Shown: positions 45,793 through 54,884, numbered from the stretch's first letter. The stretch: 64,000 bases of DNA from Bradyrhizobium sp. 195 (GCF_023101665.1 NZ_CP082161.1:6944001-7008000), one strand, 5' to 3'. Numbers and translations are program-made. Notes: a model not told the origin generated them from the sequence alone.

Positions 45793-47325
45793 ATGACCGA
45801 GATTGTGCACGGTGGCCTCCCCGAGGCCGCCGCAAAACCCGTTGACGGCATCCCTCCGCACGAGCGGATTGCCGACTGGATCGAATCCGACGATGGCGGT
45901 TCCGGCCCTACCCCCGAGGGGGAGCGAGGCGATAGGAGCGGCGTAGATGCGCCAGACGCGTCCCCCCGTTCCTGGGGCTTCGATGTTGAGGAAATCAACC
46001 GTAGCTACGCTGTAGCCATTTGGGGCGGCAAAACGGTGGTGGTGAACGAACAGGCTGCCGGCCCGGTCAATGACCGCGTGCGGGTGATGTCGTTCGAGTC
46101 TCAAAACGCCTGGTTCGCGAACCGGTACACCGAAATCAAGGGGTCGGACGGAAAGGTTCGGCCCGTCACCTGGGCGCAGGCGTGGCAGAGGCACCCCGAC
46201 CGGCGGCAGTATGAGGGGATTGAATTCTTCCCCAATCCCGACGGCGCCAAGGGCACCCCCAACTATCTCAATTTCTGGCGGGGTTTTGACGTAAAGCCCT
46301 CACCGGCCGGAAAGTACGACGTCTTTCGCGACCACCTGCTCAATAATGTGTGCGACGGCGATCCCGAGCTATTCAAGTACGTTTTCGCATGGATGGCGCA
46401 CATCGTTCAGCGGCCGCGAGAGCGGCCCGGCACGGCCCTTGTTCTGATCGGGCGGCGCGGCACGGGTAAAAGCAAGGTGGGCGAAGTGTTGGGATCGTTA
46501 TTCCCGGCGCACTACTATCAAGTAGACGATGCTCGTTACATCACCGGCCAGTTTAACGAGCATATGGCTAGTTGCTTGCTGTTGCAGGCTGAGGAAGCGA
46601 TCTGGGCGGGTGACAAAGCGGCTGAAGGCCGACTTAAGGGTTTGATCACCAGCGAAATGCAGATGATCGAATCAAAAGGCGTCAACGCGATCCGCATGCG
46701 CAACTTCGTTCGGGTAATCATGACATCGAACGAGAGTTGGGTCGTACCCGCCGGCATGGACGAGCGCCGATTTGTTGTTCTCGACGTGAACCCACGGTGC
46801 GCTCAGAATCACAGCTACTTTGCCGAGATGGATGAGGAACTGAACAATGGCGGGCGTGAGCGGCTGCTTCACGACTTGCAGACGTTCGACCTATCTCAGG
46901 TAAATCTAAGGCATCTCCCGCAGACGCCGGCCCTTCTTGAGCAGAAGATTCGGTCGCTCGATACGATCGACGACTGGTGGTTCAATCGCCTTCACGAGGG
47001 CGGCGATTGGCCAGAGCGGACTCGGTGCGACGATCTTTACACCGAGTATTTCAAGGCTCCCGGCGTAGGCCGTAAACGCGGTCCCGCCGAATTTGGCAAG
47101 CGGCTCTTGAAGCTTGCGTCCATCCGCAAGGTACGGCCCGCAATGGAAGCCGATGAGCCAGGTACAATGAAACGAGTATGGTGTTATGAGTTGCCGTCTC
47201 TTGACGAGTGCCGTGCGGCATTTGATGATCTGGTCGGTCAGCCAGTACCTTGGCCGGCGCTGCCCCCGGGAGAGGGCGAGCGAGCGCAGCGGTCATCCGG
47301 GCCGGATGAAGCCATTCCGGCCTAG
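45793..47325 (+). CDS. Phage/plasmid SF3 primase-helicase (D5-like, DUF5906)
   Basis: About 510 residues. The helicase core has Walker A LVLIGRRGTGKSKVGEVLGS, a Walker B region CLLLQAEEAIW, the sensor segment VIMTSNESWVVPAG and the arginine finger region MDERRFVVLD, all as in D5/DUF5906 superfamily-3 helicases of phages and satellites. The N-terminal third has no recognised primase active site. It should open the replication origin and load replication proteins. GAGAGGT is ten bases before the ATG. It is the first gene of the element and is followed by 9-bp iteron-like repeats that would be its target. Confidence 0.88.
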   Translation: MTEIVHGGLPEAAAKPVDGIPPHERIADWIESDDGGSGPTPEGERGDRSGVDAPDASPRSWGFDVEEINRSYAVAIWGGKTVVVNEQAAGPVNDRVRVMSFESQNAWFANRYTEIKGSDGKVRPVTWAQAWQRHPDRRQYEGIEFFPNPDGAKGTPNYLNFWRGFDVKPSPAGKYDVFRDHLLNNVCDGDPELFKYVFAWMAHIVQRPRERPGTALVLIGRRGTGKSKVGEVLGSLFPAHYYQVDDARYITGQFNEHMASCLLLQAEEAIWAGDKAAEGRLKGLITSEMQMIESKGVNAIRMRNFVRVIMTSNESWVVPAGMDERRFVVLDVNPRCAQNHSYFAEMDEELNNGGRERLLHDLQTFDLSQVNLRHLPQTPALLEQKIRSLDTIDDWWFNRLHEGGDWPERTRCDDLYTEYFKAPGVGRKRGPAEFGKRLLKLASIRKVRPAMEADEPGTMKRVWCYELPSLDECRAAFDDLVGQPVPWPALPPGEGERAQRSSGPDEAIPA

Positions 47326-47331
47326 CAGCGC

Positions 47332-47587
47332 GTCCAAGGTGTCCAAGGGCGTCTAAGCGCCTCAAATCTCAATCTAACCTACAATATACGGCGTGCGTCC
47401 AAGGTGTCCAGGGTGTCCAGGTCGCGCGCGCGTAGGCGAAGCAAGCCGGTCTCAATGTTGAGGCCGGCTTTTGTTTTACCTCAACCCCCTTGGAGTCCTT
47501 GGACTCCTTGGACACCCTAGACCAACCCTAGAATTACAGCCGTTTCTCGCAGTCCAAGCACATCACCAGTGCTTGGACTGCTTGGAC
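47332..47587. repeat. Clusters of 9-bp iteron-like repeats, candidate replication origin
   Basis: Four clusters of the 9-bp unit GTCCAAGGT are seen. Two units plus a variant lie at 47332, 47341 and 47351; three lie at 47397, 47406 and 47415; three in reverse orientation lie at 47488, 47497 and 47506. The last cluster is a perfect 10-bp inverted repeat (GTCCAAGCAC, spacer of 7, GTGCTTGGAC) followed by one more unit. Spacing is exactly nine bases within clusters. It follows the SF3 helicase gene, the place where satellite origins sit. Confidence 0.75.
47443..47476 (+). terminator. Rho-independent terminator inside the iteron region
   Basis: AAGCCGGtCTCAA and its complement TTGAGgCCGGCTT form a long stem with one wobble pair, followed by TTGTTTT. 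It would end the helicase transcript after the first iteron clusters. Confidence 0.7.
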
Positions 47588-47866
47588 ATGTCTACAGAGC
47601 ATCAAATGAGCAAGTTGACCAAAGACCAAATCGAATTCTCCAAGTCGATGACCATCAAGCAGCGGCACGTTCTGCGAGCACTCGCGATCTATCCGAACGG
47701 ATGGTTCATGAGCGCGAGCGAGCGGGCCGACCCGGAATTGTATGAGCTGTTCAAGCATCGGCTCGTCCAGTGCCATCACGTGTGCCCAGGTGGTGGCCTC
47801 CCGTCGTGGGGAGTTACCGAGTTTGGAAAACGGATTGCGGAACGGCAGGCGACGGGAGCCGTCTAG
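47588..47866 (+). CDS. Small hypothetical protein, 92 residues
   Basis: The frame runs from MSTEHQMSKLTKDQIEFSKS to a C terminus GVTEFGKRIAERQATGAV. The size, the basic C terminus and position in the element suggest a DNA-binding or winged-helix regulator of about 90 residues, but no motif is clear. The ATG is preceded by CTTGGAC repeats rather than a ribosome site; an ATG six codons in is an alternative. Confidence 0.55.
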   Translation: MSTEHQMSKLTKDQIEFSKSMTIKQRHVLRALAIYPNGWFMSASERADPELYELFKHRLVQCHHVCPGGGLPSWGVTEFGKRIAERQATGAV

Positions 47867-48158
47867 GGGGATGGGTCCCTCCCGGCACCCCGCCCCCTAC
47901 GGCCCAAGCGCGCCCCGAAATATCCCCAGACGCAGTTTCTGAATCGTGTCCGAACAAACCGAACACGTCGAACATGAGGCGGATTCCTTGGAAACCAAGA
48001 TTCCAGCCACTTCTTCGAGGTCGCGCTCACCGATGGGGAGTGCTTGGACTCACCCAAAGAGCGACCAAACAGCGAGACCAAACCGGCTTGGCGACGGCAA
48101 TGACTATCAAACAAGTCGTGTTTTGTCGGCGCGGTCCATCTCTCTGGAGGGATGATTT

Positions 48159-48338
48159 ATGAGCGCGAACAAGTGCGGTGTGACCCAGAAGTCGACCTTA
48201 TTGAGCACCGCCCGGTTGAGCGCCATGAGCCATTCTGGCACTTGGCTTGCCTGGCGTATCGCACGTCTTTGCAAAAGCATTGCTGAACGTCAGGCGAGGG
48301 AGGGCCTATCAGGGATGGGGCGGGGCCCTTTCCCATGA
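48159..48338 (+). CDS. Small ORF, 59 residues, element gene of unknown function
   Basis: GGAGGG lies six bases before an ATG and the frame runs 59 codons (MSANKCGVTQKSTLLSTARL at the start). The C-terminal half has a helix IARLCKSIAERQAREGLSG like the tail of the preceding 92-residue protein. An overlapping ATG (48152) in another frame would give a 44-residue alternative. Support is the ribosome site only. Confidence 0.35.
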   Translation: MSANKCGVTQKSTLLSTARLSAMSHSGTWLAWRIARLCKSIAERQAREGLSGMGRGPFP

Positions 48339-48552
48339 TCTCACCCCAGCTGGCCCATGAGCGCCCCCGAATCTGCCAGTCAGTGCAGCGTTTTTCTGAG
48401 TTGACAGATTGACAGCTTCTCAACTTAGACTAGTCCGCCGACATGAAGCAAAGGACGACTTTCTGCTCAGTTGCGGCTCGATGAGCACAGATATAACAGA
48501 GACTAGCCGTTCTCGCTTGACGGATAGGCTGCACGAAAAGGGCTGGGGAACA

Positions 48553-51432
48553 ATGCCAATCAGTTGGAATGAGGTACGGACGAGAGCTTCGAGTTTTGCC
48601 AATGAATGGAAGAACGCCCATTACGAGAAGGGCGAAGCACAAACTTTTTACAACGAATTCTTTCAGATCTTCGGCGTCGATCGAAAGAGAGTCGCGGTCT
48701 TCGAGAAGCAGGTACGAAAGCTCGACAATTCAAGCGGATTTATCGATCTCTTTTGGCCGGGGCAGCTGGTTGTAGAACAAAAGAGCGCGGGGAAGGACCT
48801 CAAAAAGGCAAATCAGCAAGCGCTTGATTATTGTTCCTCTCTCAAACCGAACGAGCATCCACGCTATATTCTGGTTAGCGACTTTCAACATTTTGAATTT
48901 TACGACTTGCAGGATCGAAAAGAATCTTCGTTCGCACTTTCCGAGCTAAGCCAAAACGTTGAGCTTTTCGGCTTCATCCTGGGTCGCGAAATCCGCGTAT
49001 ATTCAGACCAGCCGGCCGTAAATATTGAGGCTGCCGAGCTAATGGGAGCCGTGCACGACGCATTGGAGGAGTCGGGCTACGTTGGTCACGACCTGGAGCG
49101 TTTTCTAGTTCGCCTTCTGTTTTGCCTTTTTGCTGACAGCACCGGCATTTTCGAACCGCGAGGAATATTTCAGACCTGGCTACACGAGCGCACGGCAGAG
49201 GATGGCTCAACCTTAGGGGCGCAACTGATAGAGCTGTTCCAGGTTCTCGACACACCAATCGAGAAACGCCCCAAGACCCTGGACGATGACCTCGCCGATT
49301 TTCCCTATGTGAATGGCGAACTCTTTACGGAGGCGCTGAGAATCCCGTCGTTCAACTCAGCGATACGCCAGGAACTTATCAACGCGTCAGAATTCAAATG
49401 GGAGAATGTGTCCCCGGCGATTTTTGGTTCGCTCTTTCAGTCTGTAATGAAAAAGGAGGAGCGGCGCCAACTCGGCGCGCACTATACCACCGAAAAGAAC
49501 ATCATGAAGGTCTTGTCGTCCCTCTTCTTGGACGATCTGCATAGAGAGTTTGACGGGCTGAAGGCTCGCCGAGACACGCGTCGTACCGAGGCGCTGAAGC
49601 AATTTCACACCCGATTGAGCAAGATAACCGTTTTCGATCCCGCATGCGGCTGCGGAAATTTTCTCATCATCGCGTATCGAGAATTGCGACAGTTAGAAAC
49701 TGAAACGTTGATCGAAATCAGAAGGGAGACGGCCGGCGGTGGTCAGCTGTTTGACCCGGGCACCCTATCGACCGTCGATGTCGACCAGTTTTACGGTATC
49801 GAAATCGATGAGTTTCCTGTTCGCATCGCAGAAACTGCGATGTGGATGATGGATCACATTATGAACAATCGCCTCAGTGTGGCCTTCGGTCAGCCCTACC
49901 TGCGCATCCCGCTAAAGAAGGCAGCGCATATAACTAAGGCTAATGCTCTAGACTTGGATTGGGCTGAAGTCCTAGCTCCGTCGAAATGCTCTTATATCGT
50001 CGGGAATCCTCCATTCCGCGGACATCAATGGCGGACTCCGGAGCAACAGGCAGATATGGCACGCGTCTGGGGCAATGCCGGTCAGCTCAATCGGCTCGAT
50101 TACGTAACGTGCTGGTTTCGAAAGGCAGTCGACTATTCTGCACCGAATAAACACATCCTAATTGGATTTGTTTCGACCAATTCCATCACTCAAGGTGAGC
50201 AATCCGGTATTTTGTGGCCCCGCCTTTTCGGCAGTGGGGTAGCCATCTATTTCGCACACCGGACATTTCAATGGAATAGTGAGGCTCGTGGCGCCGCAGC
50301 GGTGCACTGTGTCGTGATCGGCTTGACGCGAGATTCATCCAAACAGCGCCAAATCTTCGATTACGCGCATCTGCGAGGAGACCCCCACGTTGCCAATGTG
50401 AAGTCAATAAACGGATATCTGATCGATGGCCCGCAATACGGAGTGCCAGCTCGAACGTCACCACCTCCGGGATATTTGCGAATGCATAAGGGCAGCCAGC
50501 CCACGGATGGCGCACGTCTAAAAAAACCCGGCGGCGGGTACATCACTACGAGCAATTTGATTCTGGATGACGACGATAAAAAGGCCTTCCTGAAATCTGC
50601 TCCAGCAGCGAAATCTTGGCTACGGCCTTTTGTCGGAGGTGACGAGTTGATCTCCGGAAAATGGCGGTGGTGTCTTTGGCTGAAAGATGCGAAGCCATCA
50701 GAAATTAAAGCGTGCAAGCCGTTGGCGGAGCGGCTAGAGCGCGTCCGCTTGGGACGGCTCCAAAGTCCGACGAAGAGTGTTAGGGACTACGCAAAGTATC
50801 CAACACTGTTCACACAAGACCGACAGCCGAGCGTTCCTTATCTCGCCATACCCGAGGTCTCCTCCGAAACCCGGGAATACATACCAATGGCAATGCTCAA
50901 GCCCAATGTCATCGCGTCAAACAAGCTGCAGATCATTCCCGGCGCACCGCTCTATTATCTCGGGATACTTACTTCAGCGATGCATATGGCCTGGATGAGA
51001 ACAGTGGCTGGTCGCTTGAAGAGCGATTACAGCTACGCGCCCGCCGTCTACAATTCATTTCCTTGGCCGGAATTGACGGACACAGACAAGCAAAGAATCG
51101 AAACTCTAACGAAAGCAATTATCTCTGCTCGCGAGAGGTTTTCGGATAGCTCACTTGACGATCTTTATGGCGCCGACAGCATGCCTCCTGCACTGCGGCG
51201 GGCGCATGAAGCTCTGGATGGAGCAGTCGATAAGCTATACCGAAAGTCACCATTTGCGTACGAACGAGAGCGCGTTGAATACTTGTTCCAGCTTTACGAA
51301 AGGACACTCTTGCCGCTAGGCGCCGCGAAAGAGAAAAAGCAAACATCGGAGCAGAAAGGTCCTGGGCCGAAGAAATCAGCTAGGAAGAACAAGTCCCGGA
51401 AGGAAAAGGCGCAAGCCACTGGCGTTGCCTGA
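48553..51432 (+). CDS. MmeI-type (Type IIL) single-polypeptide restriction-modification enzyme
   Basis: A 959-residue protein. Its N terminus (MPISWNEVRTRASSFANEW) and the nuclease motif FIDLFWPGQLVVEQK give Asp65, Glu75 and Lys77, the D-x9-ExK arrangement of MmeI. A helical connector leads to an N6-adenine methyltransferase core with motif X QLGAHYTTEKN, motif I VFDPACGCGNFLI and motif IV IVGNPPFRGH. The C-terminal third should hold the target recognition domain. It is predicted to methylate one strand and cut about 20 bases away on its own. The ATG follows GGGGA; an open upstream extension is not conserved. The AT-richer composition marks foreign origin. Confidence 0.9.
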   Translation: MPISWNEVRTRASSFANEWKNAHYEKGEAQTFYNEFFQIFGVDRKRVAVFEKQVRKLDNSSGFIDLFWPGQLVVEQKSAGKDLKKANQQALDYCSSLKPNEHPRYILVSDFQHFEFYDLQDRKESSFALSELSQNVELFGFILGREIRVYSDQPAVNIEAAELMGAVHDALEESGYVGHDLERFLVRLLFCLFADSTGIFEPRGIFQTWLHERTAEDGSTLGAQLIELFQVLDTPIEKRPKTLDDDLADFPYVNGELFTEALRIPSFNSAIRQELINASEFKWENVSPAIFGSLFQSVMKKEERRQLGAHYTTEKNIMKVLSSLFLDDLHREFDGLKARRDTRRTEALKQFHTRLSKITVFDPACGCGNFLIIAYRELRQLETETLIEIRRETAGGGQLFDPGTLSTVDVDQFYGIEIDEFPVRIAETAMWMMDHIMNNRLSVAFGQPYLRIPLKKAAHITKANALDLDWAEVLAPSKCSYIVGNPPFRGHQWRTPEQQADMARVWGNAGQLNRLDYVTCWFRKAVDYSAPNKHILIGFVSTNSITQGEQSGILWPRLFGSGVAIYFAHRTFQWNSEARGAAAVHCVVIGLTRDSSKQRQIFDYAHLRGDPHVANVKSINGYLIDGPQYGVPARTSPPPGYLRMHKGSQPTDGARLKKPGGGYITTSNLILDDDDKKAFLKSAPAAKSWLRPFVGGDELISGKWRWCLWLKDAKPSEIKACKPLAERLERVRLGRLQSPTKSVRDYAKYPTLFTQDRQPSVPYLAIPEVSSETREYIPMAMLKPNVIASNKLQIIPGAPLYYLGILTSAMHMAWMRTVAGRLKSDYSYAPAVYNSFPWPELTDTDKQRIETLTKAIISARERFSDSSLDDLYGADSMPPALRRAHEALDGAVDKLYRKSPFAYERERVEYLFQLYERTLLPLGAAKEKKQTSEQKGPGPKKSARKNKSRKEKAQATGVA

Positions 51433-51459
51433 ATCGAGTGCCCGTGGCCGCAGGATAAA

Positions 51460-51870
51460 GCCCGCCCGCTCCCGCGCGGCGGGGGTTCGCTATCTAGGAC
51501 AATCCGCAATCATACCTGCGGTCCCCCCGCACCCGGAAAAAGCGTCGAAACGCTGTTATTTAAGCGGTTTGGCGCAATCTCGTGTCCGGGTGCTTTGACG
51601 CGGAACGTAACTCTTGACATAACCCCGGACGCACCAAAAGGTGAAAGAGAAAGGCCCGCCCGCACCCGCTCGGCGGGCTTCGCACTTCTGGGACCGCGCA
51701 TCTTACCCTTTCGGCACCCGGGAGATCATCCGCGAAAAAACGTCGAAATCCGCTGCGATTTACGGAGTTTGCAGCGGACCCATGTCCGGGTGATTTGATT
51801 TCATGGGGAAGTATTGACATAACTCCGGACGCACTAAGAGGTCGAGACAACGGGGGCCCGCGCACTAGCG
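51460..51870. repeat. Degenerate tandem repeat of about 200 bp, two copies plus a fragment
   Basis: Matching landmarks recur 194-202 bases apart. GCCCGCC(C)GC is found at 51460, 51654 and 51856; CGTCGAAA at 51543 and 51741; TGTCCGGG at 51583 and 51783; TTGACATAAC at 51614 and 51814; CCGGACGCAC at 51625 and 51825. In each unit GTCCGGG and CCGGAC make an inverted pair around the TTGACATAAC. No protein frame is conserved. It lies between the R-M gene and the regulator gene. Confidence 0.8.
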
Positions 51871-51903
51871 CGGAAACCTTGATCAATCCTTCGAATCGCT
51901 CCG

Positions 51904-51933
51904 CGCAACACCGTTGCGTCGGGGCTTTTTTTT
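51904..51933 (+). terminator. Terminator-like hairpin before the regulator gene
   Basis: CGCAAC and GTTGCG form a stem with a 3-base loop, followed by TCGGGGC and a run of eight or more T. It lies just after the tandem repeats. Confidence 0.6.
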
Positions 51934-51980
51934 GGCCGCGCGCGCGGATCAATCACACATGAGAGATGGAGAAAGTAAAC

Positions 51981-52451
51981 ATGCTGAAGGACTATTCACC
52001 GAACGCGGCTGCTCACGCGGCGCGCTGCAAACCCGACACATTGCGCGACTGGCGTCGCCTTGGCTTTTTCAACGGTGTCGGCGAAAGGAAAGGCAAGGGC
52101 CATCGATACACATTGTCAGATGTCGCTCGCGTCGCAGTTGCTGCGTTCATCGCGCGAAACGGTGCGAGTCTTCGAGCGGCTTTCGAGATCGTTGGACAAC
52201 GAGGCAAATTGATCGACGCCATCGTTGCCCACGAACGGACTTCACCCGGCTCGGCCGATCAATTTTTGACATTCACCATCGATCTTGATGCGACCTTTCC
52301 GGCGGCGATCACCGGCGCGCCGATCGCAAACATCGAGTTCACAATCGCACCGATTGGCGTGTTGCAGGTGAACGTATCAAAGCTTATCCGATCTTCACTC
52401 GAACGGCTCGATGCTTTCGACAAGTGGGACGCTGACGCGTCGGCATCCTAG
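51981..52451 (+). CDS. MerR-like helix-turn-helix regulator of the element
   Basis: About 156 residues. The N-terminal part (MLKDYSPNAAAHAARCKPDT, then LRDWRRLGFFNGVG and GHRYTLSDVARVAVAAFIA) is a winged helix of the MerR/phage-regulator type. The rest is a beta-rich domain (IANIEFTIAPIGVLQVNVSK) with no known fold. GGAG is about ten bases before the ATG; an earlier ATG five codons up is possible. It lies directly after the 200-bp tandem repeats, which could hold its operators, and may govern the lysogeny-like state. Confidence 0.72.
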   Translation: MLKDYSPNAAAHAARCKPDTLRDWRRLGFFNGVGERKGKGHRYTLSDVARVAVAAFIARNGASLRAAFEIVGQRGKLIDAIVAHERTSPGSADQFLTFTIDLDATFPAAITGAPIANIEFTIAPIGVLQVNVSKLIRSSLERLDAFDKWDADASAS

Positions 52452-52520
52452 TCGCGGCTGCGTGGGTCGCCGCCTACGTCAGATGCCCCCTTTCTACTCG
52501 CCGCACGATTTCGAAAGCCG

Positions 52521-52670
52521 ATGCAACAAGGGCGGGCGAACCGACGACGATCGAATAACCGATCTGCCGGCCTTCCCTACGAATTTTTCGACAGCGCCCA
52601 TGCAGGATATGCCGCGCTACGCGGCTTGCTGGCCACGGTCGACCTTTCACTCCCTCGGCCACTCCACTAG
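52521..52670 (+). CDS. Possible small ORF, 49 residues
   Basis: The frame encodes MQQGRANRRRSNNRSAGLPY, then EFFDSAHAGYAALRGLLATV, ending LPRPLH. It has no good ribosome site and no known family, and other frames cross it. It is listed because it fills the gap before the capsid gene and uses the frame right after the regulator's stop. Confidence 0.25.
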   Translation: MQQGRANRRRSNNRSAGLPYEFFDSAHAGYAALRGLLATVDLSLPRPLH

Positions 52671-52693
52671 GCCGCACAAGCTAGAGGAATATC

Positions 52694-54712
52694 ATGACCG
52701 ACTTAACGGGCCGGCGCTCGCCGGCACGAACGGACTTGCACGTCCGTGACATTCAAAAGGATCCCCCGGCATTACCGATGCAGACGCGAGAGCTTCCGGT
52801 CGGTTCGGTCGACACTCAAAAACGCACCGTTAAAGTGGTCTTCACAACCGGCGCGGCCGTCAAGCGCCGTCGCTGGGCCGGATGGGACACGGCTGTTCCC
52901 TTTGAGGAAATTCTTGAGGTCTCGCGCTCGGCGATCAACCTCGATCGGCTCAATGCCGGCGCGCCGGCCCTCGACAGCCATTCGGCCTATTCCACGTCGG
53001 CGCAAGTTGGCGTCGTCGAGCGGGCTTGGATCGAGGGTGGCGAAGGTCGCGCCTTGATCCGCTTTCCCCGGGAAGGCTTGGACGCAAACGCTGATCGCAT
53101 GTTCGCACTGGTGTCAGACGGCATCATCCGCAACGTGTCCGTCGGCTATGCAATCGACGAGGTGCGCGTCGTCGAACCGCAGAAGAAAGGCGAGGTCGAG
53201 AAACGCATCATTACGCGTTGGACTCCTTTTGAGGTGTCCTTCGTCACCATCCCCGCTGACGCCGGAGCACAAGTGCGCGGCGCGGAGGAGACCTTCCCGG
53301 TGGTTATCAGCCGGGCGACTCAACACACAGTGCGCAACATGAAAGGAAGCACTTCAATGGACATTCACGAAGCAAACCAGAATGACGACGACGCTGTTGT
53401 GGCGTCGCGCTCTGATGAGAACAATCATCAGGGCGATCGCCGCGCCCTCGAGTTCTATGAGATGGCGGCACAGCGGGGCCTTCCGGCAGAATTCGCCCGC
53501 AAGCACATCGGGGCGGGCTCAACAATGAAGGCATTCCGGCTTGCCATTCTCGATGAGATGGCGGCAGCGGGGTCTCGTGCAAACATTTCGAGCCGCAGCG
53601 GCGACGGAGCTAGCGCGACTCTCGACAACCCCGACTTCCTTGCGCGCTCGATCGAGGATGCCATCGTCGCTCGTATGAGCGGCAAGCGTCCCGAGGGCGC
53701 GGCGATGGAATTGATGGGCCGCACCGTGCTCGACATGGGGGCGATGCTCGTGCAGGCTCGTGGCGAGCGGCCCATCTGGAACAATCGGGATCGGCTGTTG
53801 ACGCAGGTGATGCAGCGCTCGGGCGGGATGCAATCGACGAGTGATCTCCCAATCTTGCTGACCTCGGCGGGCAATCGTGTTCTCAATGACGCGTATCGGG
53901 TGGCGCAGACGCCCCTTATCAACATCGCCAAGCGTCGCGAAGCGGTTGATTTCCGTGCGCTCACGACAATCAAGCTGAGCGAGGCGCCGCGTCTCTCGGA
54001 GGTGAAAGAAGGCGGCGAGGTGACTCATGGCGCCCGCTCGGAAGCAAAAGAGAGTTTCAAGCTGAAAACCTACGCCAAAATCTTCGCGCTCAGCCGACAA
54101 GCGATCATCAACGACGACCTGGGCGCGTTCGCCGACTCCAATGCGGCCTTTGGCCGTGCGGCAGCTCAGACGGAGGCAGATGTCCTTGTTAGCTTACTGA
54201 CTGCCAATTCTGGCAACGGCGTCAATCTCGATGACGGCAGCCCACTTTACGGCACCGGTGCATCTCGCGGAAACAAGGCGGCGGCTGGCGGAGCAATTTC
54301 CGCCTCGACCTTGGATGCGGCGCGGCAGGCGCTGCGCGGGATGAAGGACATCGACGGGAAAACCGCGATCAATGTCACTCCGAAGCACCTTGTGGTCGGA
54401 CCTGCGAAGGAAACCGAGGCCGAGCAGTTTCTTGCGACAACGCTCTACCCGAACCAGCCGAGCGGCGTGAACCCGTTTGCCGGGAAGCTCACGCTGAGCG
54501 TCGATCCCCGGCTTTCCGGAAACGCGTGGCGGCTGTTCGCCGATCCAACCGAGGTGGCAACGATCCTGGTCGCGTATCTGAACGGTGCCGACGGCCCGAT
54601 CGTTGAGACTCGCCTCGGCTGGGATGTACTCGGCGTTGAAGTGCGCGCGGTGCTCGACTTCGGTTGTGGCGTGAATGATTTCCGCGGGACGTATCTGAAC
54701 CCCGGCAACTAA
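52694..54712 (+). CDS. Prohead protease-major capsid protein fusion (HK97-type)
   Basis: A 672-residue protein. Residues about 25-205 are an S78/U35-type prohead protease: strand-rich start VGSVDTQKRTVKVVFTTGA, the His in ALDSHSAYS and the Ser in NVSVGYAIDE. Residues about 290-670 are a capsid domain of HK97/Mu gpT-like type (LPILLTSAGNRVLNDAYRVA, then AIINDDLGAFADSNAAFGRA and LTLSVDPRLSGNAWRLFADP). Between them lies an acidic linker typical of a scaffold-like delta domain. The protein would self-assemble and cleave itself. AGAGGA lies five bases before the ATG. No portal or terminase genes adjoin. Confidence 0.9.
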   Translation: MTDLTGRRSPARTDLHVRDIQKDPPALPMQTRELPVGSVDTQKRTVKVVFTTGAAVKRRRWAGWDTAVPFEEILEVSRSAINLDRLNAGAPALDSHSAYSTSAQVGVVERAWIEGGEGRALIRFPREGLDANADRMFALVSDGIIRNVSVGYAIDEVRVVEPQKKGEVEKRIITRWTPFEVSFVTIPADAGAQVRGAEETFPVVISRATQHTVRNMKGSTSMDIHEANQNDDDAVVASRSDENNHQGDRRALEFYEMAAQRGLPAEFARKHIGAGSTMKAFRLAILDEMAAAGSRANISSRSGDGASATLDNPDFLARSIEDAIVARMSGKRPEGAAMELMGRTVLDMGAMLVQARGERPIWNNRDRLLTQVMQRSGGMQSTSDLPILLTSAGNRVLNDAYRVAQTPLINIAKRREAVDFRALTTIKLSEAPRLSEVKEGGEVTHGARSEAKESFKLKTYAKIFALSRQAIINDDLGAFADSNAAFGRAAAQTEADVLVSLLTANSGNGVNLDDGSPLYGTGASRGNKAAAGGAISASTLDAARQALRGMKDIDGKTAINVTPKHLVVGPAKETEAEQFLATTLYPNQPSGVNPFAGKLTLSVDPRLSGNAWRLFADPTEVATILVAYLNGADGPIVETRLGWDVLGVEVRAVLDFGCGVNDFRGTYLNPGN

Positions 54713-54721
54713 AAAACTTCT

Positions 54722-54746
54722 GGGCCGCACCCTATGGGGGCGGCCC
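54722..54746 (+). terminator. Hairpin after the capsid gene
   Basis: GGGCCGC and GCGGCCC form a 7-bp perfect stem extended by an ACCC/GGGG partial pairing; only CTTAG follows, without a T-run. It probably marks the end of the capsid transcript. Confidence 0.5.
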
Positions 54747-54884
54747 TTAGATATTGCGCGTGGGCAATTTCCCATAGGGCGAGCGGTCACGTCCTCGCCG
54801 AAAGCGATCCTCCCGGCTCACGCGCACAGAGTCTAGCGGGCCAAGGATCGTTGTGGCCGCACTTCATTTTTTTCAGGCTGTATC

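Noticed and set aside
47332..47587. Possible CRISPR array
   Set aside because: Repeats are only nine bases, arranged back to back without spacers and in both orientations, with no cas genes.
47946..48155. Open frame of 69 codons on the plus strand
   Set aside because: The sequence is low-complexity, overlaps other frames and lacks a ribosome site; similarity to the upstream protein is limited to MTIKQ.
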